The notes below the pieces were generated by a model that worked only from the letters and a program-made list of their open reading frames with translations, had not been told where the DNA came from and did no database searches. Shown one piece after another: positions 1 to 11,693 of a stretch of 51,403 nt of DNA. Numbering within the stretch: position 1 is the first letter of the stretch; each line of letters begins with the position of its first letter. The position numbers and the translations under genes were made by a program. Source of the DNA: Phycisphaerales bacterium (GTDB lineage Bacteria > Planctomycetota > Phycisphaerae > Phycisphaerales > UBA1924); NCBI GenBank assembly GCA_016741915.1, contig JACVCS010000019.1:1-51403 (forward strand), in the 5' to 3' direction.

Positions 1-3419
<3,419 letters not shown>

Positions 3420-3545
3420 GGTGAATAGTACGGTTTGAGGTGCTCGGCGGTTGAGGAGAAACGGGGTGAATGTTGCTCGACGATCGGTGGTGGGATGAGG
3501 TTGAGGCGGGTTCTGACGATGAAGTGCGCCGGTGGGGAGAAAGGT

Positions 3546-6365
3546 TCAGTTGCGTGGATTGGGTGAGAAGGCCCGTTCAGGATGCGGAGCCGGGGCGGGG
3601 ACGGGCATTGGGGCTGCTGCTGGGGCTGGGGCCTCGGGAACGGTGGCGGGCTCGGCAGGATGTCCCGGTTCTTCGTTGGGCGCGAGGGGGGGTGGGAGGG
3701 CGGGAGGGGCGAGCATGCCGGGCGATGCGGGTTGTCGCGGCGCGGACGGCGTGTCGCCCGCGTCGGCGATCGGCAGCACGTCGGCGGGGGCGGTTGAGAC
3801 GGCGAGAAGCTGGCAGAGGGCGACGGCGTCGGTGGTGGAGGTTTTCTCGCTGGTGATGACCCATGCGAGCAGGTCGTTGGGGGAGTTTGGGCGGCGGGTG
3901 AGCCAGACGATCGCGTCGAAGGGTTCGTCGTTGCAGTCGCGGGCGACGCGGAGGAACGAGCGGATCGCGGTGACGGCGGCGGTTGAGCCGGTGGGGTTGG
4001 TGCCCACGGCTGCGCGGAGTTGGGCCTCGAGCGCGTCGGCGTTGGTGTCGCTGAGCATGGAGTCGAGGTCGGTTGGGTGCTTGGCGCCGGTGATGGTGAT
4101 CGTGGCGTCGTCGAGGCGGATGAGTTGGCGGCGGGCGAGGAAGGAAATCGGTTCGGAACGGGTCAGCCCCTCGCGCACGAGGAGGATGTTGGCGGAGAGG
4201 CCGACCTCGCTCGGGTCGGGCTCGGCGCGTTTGTTCAGCGGGATGCCGCGGTAGATCGAGACCATCTGGTCGCCCTTGGTCAGGCGCGGGCGGGGCTCGT
4301 TGTTGAGCTGGATCGTCAAGGCGGCGCGGTATGTGGCCTGCAGGCGTGCGGCCTCGGCCTCGGCCTTTGCTTCGGCGATGTCCGGATCGAGTTCGATGGA
4401 GTCGGGGGACGTTGCGCCGGTGGCGTTGGGGGAGGTTGAACTGGCGGTGGAGGAGCTTCGGCTGGAATACTTGAAGACGTTGAGGAAGAGGGCGATGACC
4501 ATGACGAGCACAAAGGCACCCGCGACACCGGCGAGGCCCGGGTTCAGGGCGGTGTGGCGTGGTGCGGCGACGGGGAGCCCCGTGCGGCGCTTGGTGATGC
4601 GGGATTGAGCCGCGGTGCGGCGGGCGGCGATGCGCTCGCGGGCACGGCGGAGTTGTTCGCTCGCGGGGAGGCGCGCGGAGATCGGCGTGACCGGCGGCTG
4701 AGGCGGAACGGGCGTCGGTGGGGTGAGCGGTGGCAGTGGAGGCGGGGTGAGACGCGGGGAGACGGAGGCGCCAAAGGCGGCGTCGGCGGCGCGGGAGAGA
4801 TCGAAGGGCTCGGCGGCGCCGGGCGGGGTGTTGAGATTCGCGGACGCTTCGGGATCGGAGGAGGCGAGGCTGGGGAGTTGACCCGGGCGCATGGCGAAGG
4901 GGTCGGGCGCGGCGATGACGGCTTGAAGATCGCTGAGCATCACCGATGCGGATGGGTAGCGTTTGTCGTAGTCGGTCATCGCACGGCGGATGATCCACTT
5001 GAGCACTTCGGGGCAGCGCTTGGTGACGGGCGAGAGGGCGCCGTGGGCGGGGAAGGAGTTTTCGATGATGGAGAAGAGGACCGCGCCGGCGCCGTAGATA
5101 TCGAACTTGGCGCCGTCGACGTCGGCGACTTTGACGCCGCGGAGGGCCATGCGGACCATTTCGGGGTCGCGGAAGTACTCGGTGCCGTGGGTTGTGAGTG
5201 TCATCGACGAGCGGAGGGGCGTGAGGAGCCCGAAGTCGACGAGATAGGCGCGGTTGTCGGCGGAGGAGACGATGATGTTGTCGGGCTTGATGTCTTTGTG
5301 CCAGAGGCCGGCGCGGTGGTAGTGATCGAGGGTGGCGACGAGGTCGCGGGCGAAGCCCACGGCGGCGGCGAGGGCGGAGGGGGAGAGGCCTTCGGGGTCG
5401 CTCTGTGCGTGCAGGCGCGAGGTGGTGACGGAGAGGGCGTCGCCCGGGACGTAGCGCATGACGTAGAAGAACTGATCTGCGGAGAGCTGGTGCTCGAGGA
5501 CGAGGCCCAGGCGTTTGGCGGCTTCGAGTGCGCGGGACTCGCGGATGATGTTGGGGAGGGCGGAGCCTTCGCGGACGGAGAAGACTTTGATGACGACGTC
5601 GCCGACGTCTTTGAAGCCCTGGCGATTGAGTGCGGCGAGCTTGATGGCGTCGGGTCGGGCGATGAAGAGCTTGGAGCCCGAGCCGCCGCCGGGGAGGGTG
5701 CCGATGATGCTGTAGCCGTCGAACTGGGTTGAAGCGCGGATGCCCGGGGCGACGGTCTGAGGCAGGTCGGCGGTGATGAGTTCGCGTGCGGAGCCGGGCG
5801 CGGGGATGGGCTCGAAGAGGCCCGGGGTTTGGAGCGGTGCGGGTGAGGCAGCGGGTTGCGCCGGTGTGAAGGGCTGGTTGGAGGCGGGCTGCGGGACGGG
5901 CCCTGTGGGGCCCGGTGCGGCGGCGAGGGCTTGGGGGAAGCGTTTTTCCAGACCTTCGGTCAGGTCGCTGAGCCCGAAGAGCCAGAGCCAGTGACCGAGG
6001 GCGATGCGGTAGAGGCCCGCGCCGATGGCGGTGAGTTCGGCGGTGATGGCGCGCCCGAAGTGTGAAGCGGCGGACCAGCGTGCGAGGATGATGTTGCCCA
6101 GGGCCATGACGCTCATGGCGAGGGCGGTGAGGATGGAGCCGACGATGCGGAGGCTGTCGCGGATGATCTTGCCAAGGAAGATGAAGAAGCGGGAGAAGAT
6201 GAAGCTGCCGCCACGGACGAGGAGGTAGACGATGAGGGTGATGAGCCCGGCGATGAGGATGAGCGCGAAGACGCCCGCGAGGATGAGCAGCCAGTCCGGG
6301 GCGTTGACCGTGAAGGTCTGAGCGGAGGTCTGGGCGAGGGTGGATGGAAGGAAGGGTGGGTTCAT
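3546..6365 (-). CDS. Transmembrane Ser/Thr protein kinase
   Basis: A 939-residue Hanks-type kinase. Near the N-terminus are several membrane segments (about 24-52 and 53-95), then a Pro/Ala linker. The kinase domain spans about residues 225-490. It has a glycine-rich loop (LPGGGSGSK), an ATP-binding Lys in VIKVF (about K260), a helix-C Glu in RESRALE, catalytic loop HKDIKPDN (about D358) and metal-binding DFG (about D377). All key residues are intact, so it should be active. A further hydrophobic helix near 610-630 is followed by an unassigned domain of about 250 residues and a Pro/Ala tail. Topology is therefore unusual, with membrane segments on both sides of the catalytic domain. ATG at 6365 is preferred to an upstream GTG at 6416 because the intervening residues are Pro/Arg-rich and precede no conserved sequence. 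The gene lies 104 bp downstream of the sigma factor gene, so the two are probably co-transcribed. Confidence 0.9.
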   Translation of the reverse strand: MNPPFLPSTLAQTSAQTFTVNAPDWLLILAGVFALILIAGLITLIVYLLVRGGSFIFSRFFIFLGKIIRDSLRIVGSILTALAMSVMALGNIILARWSAASHFGRAITAELTAIGAGLYRIALGHWLWLFGLSDLTEGLEKRFPQALAAAPGPTGPVPQPASNQPFTPAQPAASPAPLQTPGLFEPIPAPGSARELITADLPQTVAPGIRASTQFDGYSIIGTLPGGGSGSKLFIARPDAIKLAALNRQGFKDVGDVVIKVFSVREGSALPNIIRESRALEAAKRLGLVLEHQLSADQFFYVMRYVPGDALSVTTSRLHAQSDPEGLSPSALAAAVGFARDLVATLDHYHRAGLWHKDIKPDNIIVSSADNRAYLVDFGLLTPLRSSMTLTTHGTEYFRDPEMVRMALRGVKVADVDGAKFDIYGAGAVLFSIIENSFPAHGALSPVTKRCPEVLKWIIRRAMTDYDKRYPSASVMLSDLQAVIAAPDPFAMRPGQLPSLASSDPEASANLNTPPGAAEPFDLSRAADAAFGASVSPRLTPPPLPPLTPPTPVPPQPPVTPISARLPASEQLRRARERIAARRTAAQSRITKRRTGLPVAAPRHTALNPGLAGVAGAFVLVMVIALFLNVFKYSSRSSSTASSTSPNATGATSPDSIELDPDIAEAKAEAEAARLQATYRAALTIQLNNEPRPRLTKGDQMVSIYRGIPLNKRAEPDPSEVGLSANILLVREGLTRSEPISFLARRQLIRLDDATITITGAKHPTDLDSMLSDTNADALEAQLRAAVGTNPTGSTAAVTAIRSFLRVARDCNDEPFDAIVWLTRRPNSPNDLLAWVITSEKTSTTDAVALCQLLAVSTAPADVLPIADAGDTPSAPRQPASPGMLAPPALPPPLAPNEEPGHPAEPATVPEAPAPAAAPMPVPAPAPHPERAFSPNPRN

Positions 6366-6469
6366 GGCGGGCGCGTCCTGCCGAGGGGGACGTGGGGTGA
6401 AGACGAGGGAGCGCACGGGCTCGGCAGGTTGTTGCGAATTGGCGCGGGTGGCTTTCGCGAGGAAGGGAA

Positions 6470-7261
6470 TCAGTCGGGATCGGGGGTGGCGCTCACGCGA
6501 CGCCAGATCTCGCCCACCGCTTCGTCGAACTGGGCGTCTTCGAACGGGGTGGTCGGTGCGGTGGGCGCGGGTGCGGCGGTGTTCAGGCGGGCCTTGCGGG
6601 GTTCGTCGAGTTCGTCCTGCGTGAAGGAATACGTCGCGATGACCTCGCTGAGGCGGGCGCGGAGGACCTGCCGGACCTTTGCGAGGCGGCGCGAGATCGT
6701 CGGCTCGCTCATGCCCATCTGCTCGGCGACCTGCTTACCCGGGATCGCGTCGAGCACGCGCATGCGGAAGACCTCGAAATCGGTGAAATCCGAGGCTTGC
6801 TGCGTGAGGCGCAGCGCGGCTTGAACCTTGGCGCGGAAGACCGCGGCTTCGTACTGCTCGTCGGCGGCGGGGACGGCGGAGGCGGTCATCCACGAGTCGT
6901 CGAGCGCGACGGAACGCACAAGCGGGGTGGATGAATCGGGGATTTGCCCGGCGCCCGCGCCGCCGCGTTTCTGGGCGTTTCGACGGTCGATCTCATCGCC
7001 CAGCACGTGCTTGGCGATGGCGAGCAGCCAGGTGGAGAAGCGGGCGCCCTTCGCGGGGTCGTAGCGCTCGATGCAATCGGAAAGGGCGGCGAGGGTTTCT
7101 TGCGAGAGGTCGCGGACGGTTTCGGGCCCGATGCGGCCTCGACCCCAGCGGGAGAGTTGGATGCGGAGGACGGGGCCGAAGGTCTCCCAGAGTTCGAACC
7201 ACGCGGCTTGATCCTGAGCCCGGAGGCGTGCGACGAAGCTGGTGGTCATGGGGTTGAGCAT
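6470..7261 (-). CDS. ECF-like RNA polymerase sigma factor
   Basis: A protein of about 263 residues with sigma-70 region 2 (WETFGPVLRIQL ... LSQETLAAL ... GARFSTWLLAIAKHVLGDEI) and a region 4 helix-turn-helix (IPGKQVAEQMGMSEPTISRRLAKVR). It recruits RNA polymerase to alternative promoters. The C-terminal 55 residues past region 4 are Ala/Pro/Thr-rich and then helical (FDEAVGEIWRR); they may be a regulatory tail. No anti-sigma gene is adjacent. The next gene is a Ser/Thr kinase, which fits the planctomycete ECF groups linked to kinases (established for the phylum; the specific group was not assigned). The longer frame upstream is antisense to the coiled-coil gene and was discarded. Starts at 7261 and 7249 are both possible. 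No Shine-Dalgarno is seen, but TATATT lies 10 nt before 7261, which favours 7261 on a nearly leaderless transcript. Confidence 0.88.
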   Translation of the reverse strand: MLNPMTTSFVARLRAQDQAAWFELWETFGPVLRIQLSRWGRGRIGPETVRDLSQETLAALSDCIERYDPAKGARFSTWLLAIAKHVLGDEIDRRNAQKRGGAGAGQIPDSSTPLVRSVALDDSWMTASAVPAADEQYEAAVFRAKVQAALRLTQQASDFTDFEVFRMRVLDAIPGKQVAEQMGMSEPTISRRLAKVRQVLRARLSEVIATYSFTQDELDEPRKARLNTAAPAPTAPTTPFEDAQFDEAVGEIWRRVSATPDPD

Positions 7262-7271
7262 GGGTAGCGGG

Positions 7272-7277
7272 AATATA
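7272..7277 (-). promoter_or_regulatory. Possible -10 box of the sigma factor gene
   Basis: TATATT on the minus strand, 10 nt before the ATG at 7261. No clear -35 hexamer was found. If real, the leader would be only a few nucleotides. Confidence 0.3.
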
Positions 7278-7540
7278 GCGGAAAAGGTGCGTGAAACGTG
7301 CGTTGGCGGGGTGATTTGTGGGCAAAGTTGCGTCCGGCGCTGAAAGTGCGCGGGAGGGTGAAACCGGTTGAGGGCGGTTCCCAAGGACTGACCACGAGCC
7401 GCCTTCGCCTTGGAACCCGCGGCCGAGGTTTCGTGCGTCGCCTGCTTCGGAAAGAGGCCGCGACGGACGGAGCGGACCGCGGGGACGTTTGGCGGCGAGA
7501 GGTCGTAAAGGCGTTGGTCAATCAGGCAAGGAGCAGGCGT

Positions 7541-8584
7541 ATGGCAAGCATGACGAAGACGTTGGTCCGTGGGGCGGTGATCGGGACGGTGGGGATCGGG
7601 CTGTTGGCGTTCGTGATCGGGCCCGATCGGATGAGCGCGTTCTTCCGCCAGGCGCAGGACTCGATCAACAAGAAGATCGACGAGAACATCACCGACCCGG
7701 TTGCGCTGCGGCAGCAGTTGCGAGATCTCGAGGGTCAGTATCCGAAGAAGATCGCCGCGGTGCGGAGTGATCTTTCGGAGGTGCGTTCGCAGATCGCGGG
7801 GCTGAAGCGCGAGAAGGACGTGAGCGTGCGGGTGGTGGAACTTGCGGAGGCGGACCTGAACACGCTGAAGAACCTTGTTGCACGCGCCGAGGACGCGCGG
7901 GCGATGAACGCGGCGCTCAGCGAGCCGAAGCGGATCGAGATCGCCTTCCAGGACAAGGTGCTGGCGGTTGAGGACGCGTACGCGAAGGCGCAGGATGTCG
8001 CGAATACGCGCGGGGCGTACACGGCCCGTGTCGGCGAGATCGAACGCGACCTGGACTACCTCGCGAAGCAGGAGAATCGGCTGGCGGGGATGCTCACCAA
8101 GCTTGAGGGCGAGCGGCAGGAGTTCCAGGTGCAGCTCTGGCAACTGGATCGGCAGGTAGATTCGATCGCGCGGAACGATCGCATGATCGACATGCTCAGC
8201 AAGAGCCAGAAGACCATCGACGAGCACTCGCGGTACAAGGCGTCGAGCCTCGATCACCTGACCGACCGCGTGGCGGAGATTCGGGCGAAGCAGGAGGGCG
8301 AACTGGCGAGCTTGGCGGCGGGCGAGACGCGGAGCGATTATGAGAGCCGGGCGCGGACGACGATGAGCAAGGACGCGGCGCGGGAGTCGCTGCGTGGAGC
8401 GACGGGTGCGACGGTCAAGAAGGAGGCGACGCTGCGGATCAGTGCGCAGCCGGGGGATGACAAGGCCCCGCCGCCGCCAAGCGGCTTGAATCCGTCGAAC
8501 GAGCCGGCGAAAGGCCAGCCGACGAAGGAGAAGCCCGGCACGCAGGCGGAGGCGAAGCCGGGCGACGGGCAGACGGGCGCGTAA
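7541..8584 (+). CDS. Membrane-anchored coiled-coil protein
   Basis: A 347-residue protein of unknown function. A short basic N-terminus precedes one hydrophobic segment (about residues 8-26, ending VIGPD). The next 240 residues are heptad-rich, charged and almost free of Pro, so a long coiled coil is likely (for example DLEGQYPKKIAAVRSDL and LWQLDRQVDSIARNDRM). The last 60 residues are Pro/Lys/Gly-rich and probably disordered. ATG at 7541 is chosen because AAGGAG lies seven bases upstream and the membrane segment follows directly. The gene is divergent from the sigma factor gene and ends before a terminator-like hairpin, so it is probably monocistronic. It may sense or scaffold at the membrane, but nothing in the sequence proves this. 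Confidence 0.85.
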   Translation: MASMTKTLVRGAVIGTVGIGLLAFVIGPDRMSAFFRQAQDSINKKIDENITDPVALRQQLRDLEGQYPKKIAAVRSDLSEVRSQIAGLKREKDVSVRVVELAEADLNTLKNLVARAEDARAMNAALSEPKRIEIAFQDKVLAVEDAYAKAQDVANTRGAYTARVGEIERDLDYLAKQENRLAGMLTKLEGERQEFQVQLWQLDRQVDSIARNDRMIDMLSKSQKTIDEHSRYKASSLDHLTDRVAEIRAKQEGELASLAAGETRSDYESRARTTMSKDAARESLRGATGATVKKEATLRISAQPGDDKAPPPPSGLNPSNEPAKGQPTKEKPGTQAEAKPGDGQTGA

Positions 8585-8647
8585 AGCGCAGAGTAATGCT
8601 TGGCTTCGTCAGGGATGGAGCTGAGTACACACGAAGAACCTGGAAAA

Positions 8648-8685
8648 GGAGCGGGCCTGGCGACGGGCCCGCTTCGTGTTTTGGG
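8648..8685 (+). terminator. Rho-independent terminator after coiled-coil gene
   Basis: GGAGCGGGCC (8648-8657) pairs with GGCCCGCTTC (8666-8675), with one G-T pair and an 8-nt loop, followed by GTGTTTT. Confidence 0.65.
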
Positions 8686-8884
8686 TGGATCAGCGGAGCG
8701 CCGGCATGAACAGGGCAAAACCCGACCACAACCCTGACTTTCAACGAGTGTTGCACATGGACGGGGGGGATGAGCCGATAACCACCGGAAGATGGGGAAC
8801 GGTGAAGCCATCGCCAACGGAGCGATCGGCGTATGTTTGTAGAGCCTTCTTTGGACGCGTCGCGTCCGGAAGGGCAGGAAGCGG
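8676..8884. other. Upstream region of mreB
   Basis: About 200 bp without a convincing gene. It holds a short hairpin GGACGC/GCGTCC (8853-8867) just before the mreB ribosome binding site AGGA (8876-8879). No strong promoter hexamers stand out. A 60-70 codon frame ending at the mreB start was judged noncoding. Confidence 0.5.
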
Positions 8885-9982
8885 ATGACGACGGCACTGG
8901 CAAGGAGCGCGGCCCTGTTCGGATGGATGGACAAAATCTCGGGCATGTTCAGCGTTGATATGGGGATCGACCTGGGCACGTGCAACACCCTTGTGGCGGT
9001 GCGCGGACAGGGGATCGTGCTCAACGAGCCGAGCGTGGTGGCGGTGCGCAAGGGGACCAGCCAGGTCATCATGGGGCGGAATGGCCCGGCGGTTGGGTGG
9101 GAAGCGAAGGAGATGCTGGGCAAAACCCCCGGCGCGATCTCGGCCATCAGGCCCTTGAAAGAGGGCGTGATCAGCGACTTTGAAGTCACCGAGGTCATGC
9201 TCAAGTACTTTATTGACAAGGTGAGCGCGAGCCGGAAGATGTTCGGCTTCGGACCTCGCCTGGTCATCGGTGTGCCCAGCGGGATCACCGCGGTTGAAAA
9301 GCGTGCGGTGTACAACTCCGCAACGCGGGCGGGTGCGCGGATCACGTACTTGTGCGAAGAGCCTCTCGCGGCGGCTTTCGGTGCGGGGTTGCCCGTGACC
9401 GAGGCGCAGGCGAGCATGATCGTGGACATCGGCGGCGGCACCAGCGAGGTGGCGATCCTTTCGCTGGGCGATATCGCGGTGTGCGAATCTCTGCGCGTGG
9501 CGGGCGATGACTTCGACGAAGCGATCATCGCGCACATGAAGAAGACCTACAACCTGATGATCGGCGAGCAGACGGCCGAGCGGGTGAAGATCGAGATCGG
9601 CTCGGCGGCACCGATCGGCAACGAGACGACGATGGAGGTCCGCGGGCGCGACATGATCAGCGGCCTGCCCCGCAAGACCGTCATCACCAGCGAAGAGATC
9701 CGCGAGGCGCTGCAGGAGCCGGTGACGGCGATCTGCGATGCGGTGACTCGGACGCTGGAACGCGCCGAGCCCGAACTCGCGGCGGACCTTGTCGAGAGCG
9801 GGATCACCCTCGCGGGCGGCGGTGCGCTGCTGCGTGGAATCGGGACGATGGTGCAGAACGCCACGGGCCTGCCGGTGAAGATCGCCGACGACCCGCTGAC
9901 GTGTGTGGCGCAGGGCACGGCGATTTTCCTTGAGAACATCGAACTGCTGAAGAACCTCCTTGAGAACGACCTGGACGCGTGA
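8885..9982 (+). CDS. mreB: Rod shape-determining protein MreB
   Basis: A 365-residue actin homologue that polymerises under the membrane and guides sidewall peptidoglycan synthesis. Visible motifs are phosphate-1 MGIDLGTCNTLV (about 26-37), phosphate-2 IVDIGGGTSEVAIL (about 180-193) and the adenosine motif LAGGGALLRGI near 315. The N-terminus is about 15 residues longer than usual (ALARSAALFGWMDKISGMF before the actin fold). It could form an amphipathic membrane-binding helix. The start has AGGA five bases upstream. The gene heads an mreBCD set, spaced 97 bp from mreC. Confidence 0.96.
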   Translation: MTTALARSAALFGWMDKISGMFSVDMGIDLGTCNTLVAVRGQGIVLNEPSVVAVRKGTSQVIMGRNGPAVGWEAKEMLGKTPGAISAIRPLKEGVISDFEVTEVMLKYFIDKVSASRKMFGFGPRLVIGVPSGITAVEKRAVYNSATRAGARITYLCEEPLAAAFGAGLPVTEAQASMIVDIGGGTSEVAILSLGDIAVCESLRVAGDDFDEAIIAHMKKTYNLMIGEQTAERVKIEIGSAAPIGNETTMEVRGRDMISGLPRKTVITSEEIREALQEPVTAICDAVTRTLERAEPELAADLVESGITLAGGGALLRGIGTMVQNATGLPVKIADDPLTCVAQGTAIFLENIELLKNLLENDLDA

Positions 9983-10079
9983 GTGATCGAGGCGCGGAGA
10001 GGTTGTTTGCGTGCGTGCGTGTCGATGAGTTTCGGTGAGGCTTGCGCTGCGGCGCGGGCGTGATTCGAGCGGGGACGCC

Positions 10080-11033
10080 ATGAACTGGAACCGAGTTCTG
10101 CTGCTGGTGAGCGTGGGGCTCGGGTTCGCGGCGATTGCGCCGGCGCGGCTGGGGGTGGGCTCGGTGATTCGGCCTTTGCACCTGGCGACGGTGTTTGCCG
10201 TGCAACCCTCTGAAACGGCGATGAACTGGGGGTTCCGCGCTGTTCTGCCCGCGCAGCGACCCAAGGGCACGCTGAGCGAAGAGGCCGCGGAGATGCTGAA
10301 GCAACAACTCGAAGAAGCGCGTCGCGAGAAGCTGGCGATGGCGGCGCGGGTCGAGTCGCTTCAGACGCAGATCGAACAGCTCACGCGCGTGCTGCAGCTC
10401 AACCCCGGGTTCGCGGTGCGTGAGACCACGCCGCTGCCCGTCGACGGCATCCAGAGCGACGCGTCGGGGACGCTTTTGAAAGTGCGCGGCGGGTCGAACA
10501 TCAGCATCCCGGTGGGTGCGATTGCGGTGGCGGAGCGGGTGCACCTGATCGGGAAGGTGGTCTCGACGGATGCGTTGAACAGCCGGGTGAGGCCGATTGT
10601 CGATGGCGGGGCCGGCGAGTTGACGGGGGTGATCTTTGCCAACGAGCGTTTCCAGTCTGATGGGACCACGAAGGTCTTGCAGACCGTCGGGGATCAATCG
10701 CGGCTGATCGTGAAACTGAAACCGGCCGAGGGTGGGCTGACCCTGAACGGGATTTCGAGCATCGAGCGCGGGGTGGATCCGTCGACGGTGCTTGCGCCTG
10801 AGGAGGGGATGGTCGTTCGGCTGATGAGCGACGACTGGCCGCGGAGTGAGCAGATGCTGATCATCGGGCGTGTATCGCGCGTAATCGACACGCCCAACGG
10901 GCGGAAGGTGGTGGTGGTCACACCGGCGATCGATCCGCGGCGTGTCAGCGAGGTGACGGTGCGGTTTGTGGACTCATCGCCCGCGGGGGGCGCGAGCGGG
11001 GGCAACGGGCCGGTCGGGAGGGTCGCACCGTGA
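10080..11033 (+). CDS. mreC: Rod shape-determining protein MreC
   Basis: A protein of about 317 residues. A single N-terminal membrane helix (WNRVLLLVSVGLGFAAI) is followed by a coiled coil (about 60-110, with LKQQLEEARREKLAMAARV), then the beta-rich periplasmic MreC domain (GGSNISIPVGAIAV, LIGKVVSTDALNSRVRPIVD, LIIGRVSRV). MreC links MreB filaments to the periplasmic wall synthases. Sequence identity to textbook MreC looks low, so the call also rests on gene order between mreB and mreD. ATG at 10080 is preferred over GTG at 10035 because it directly precedes the anchor helix and has GGGGA upstream. The C-terminal Gly/Ser tail is short. Confidence 0.85.
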   Translation: MNWNRVLLLVSVGLGFAAIAPARLGVGSVIRPLHLATVFAVQPSETAMNWGFRAVLPAQRPKGTLSEEAAEMLKQQLEEARREKLAMAARVESLQTQIEQLTRVLQLNPGFAVRETTPLPVDGIQSDASGTLLKVRGGSNISIPVGAIAVAERVHLIGKVVSTDALNSRVRPIVDGGAGELTGVIFANERFQSDGTTKVLQTVGDQSRLIVKLKPAEGGLTLNGISSIERGVDPSTVLAPEEGMVVRLMSDDWPRSEQMLIIGRVSRVIDTPNGRKVVVVTPAIDPRRVSEVTVRFVDSSPAGGASGGNGPVGRVAP

Positions 11034-11593
11034 ATCCCCTGGCCGTCACGCTGATGATGTACTTGTGTCTGGCGCTGGAGTCGGCGGTACGGACCGCGGT
11101 CGCGGGAGGGGGCGTTTCGCCTTACTTCGTTCTGCCGGCGGTGGTGATGGTGGCGATGTTTGCGCCGGTGCAGTCGGCACTGTGGACGGGTCTACTCGCA
11201 GGACTGGCGACGGACCTGCTGGGCGTCCGGATGATCGATCAGGTCCCCACGGTTGTTGTGGGCCCGCACGCGTTGGGGTATCTCGCGGCGGCGTACTTCA
11301 CCACCACCATCCGCGGCATGATGATGAAGCGCAGCATCTTCGCGTGGGTCTTCGTGGCGATCTGTGCCGGCGGGCTTGCGCAGTGCACGGTGGTCGTGCT
11401 GATGACCGTGCGGAGCTGGGTCGATGGCGGTATGGCGTGGACGGTGTGGGGTGAGCTTGGCACGCGGCTGTTCTCGGCGCTCTACGGCGGGGCGGTTATG
11501 GCCGGGTTCTGGCTGTGCTCACGCGTCATGCTGCCGATCATGGGGCTGAACGAGCAGGCCACCAGCCGCGGGTATGGGCGGATGATGCGGTAA
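11030..11593 (+). CDS. mreD: Rod shape-determining protein MreD
   Basis: A 187-residue polytopic membrane protein with about five hydrophobic segments. It begins with GTG at 11030, overlapping the mreC stop in the sequence GTGA, and has GGGAGG seven bases upstream. Translation is therefore probably coupled. Length and topology match MreD, and the internal FAPVQSALWTGLLAGLATDLL resembles the conserved MreD core around its second and third helices. Neither mrdA/pbp2 nor rodA follows, which differs from the usual mreBCD-mrdAB arrangement. Confidence 0.85.
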   Translation: MNPLAVTLMMYLCLALESAVRTAVAGGGVSPYFVLPAVVMVAMFAPVQSALWTGLLAGLATDLLGVRMIDQVPTVVVGPHALGYLAAAYFTTTIRGMMMKRSIFAWVFVAICAGGLAQCTVVVLMTVRSWVDGGMAWTVWGELGTRLFSALYGGAVMAGFWLCSRVMLPIMGLNEQATSRGYGRMMR

Positions 11594-11681
11594 AACGTGG
11601 TGGCGTGCTGAAGGTTAGGGGCGGGCGTGCTGAACTGAATAGTTCGCTTCGGGGCACTCACCCACTTCTGCCGGTGTTTGC

Positions 11682-11687
11682 TACCCT
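11682..11687 (+). promoter_or_regulatory. Possible -10 box of a leaderless transcript
   Basis: TACCCT, six bases before the ATG at 11694, which lacks a ribosome binding site. The spacing would place the transcript start at or next to the start codon. Confidence 0.25.
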
Positions 11688-11693
11688 GCGTCC

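Noticed and set aside
8676-8888. Small frame ending with ATGA at the mreB start
   Set aside because: The start lies inside a terminator-like region, and no ribosome binding site or conserved pattern was seen.
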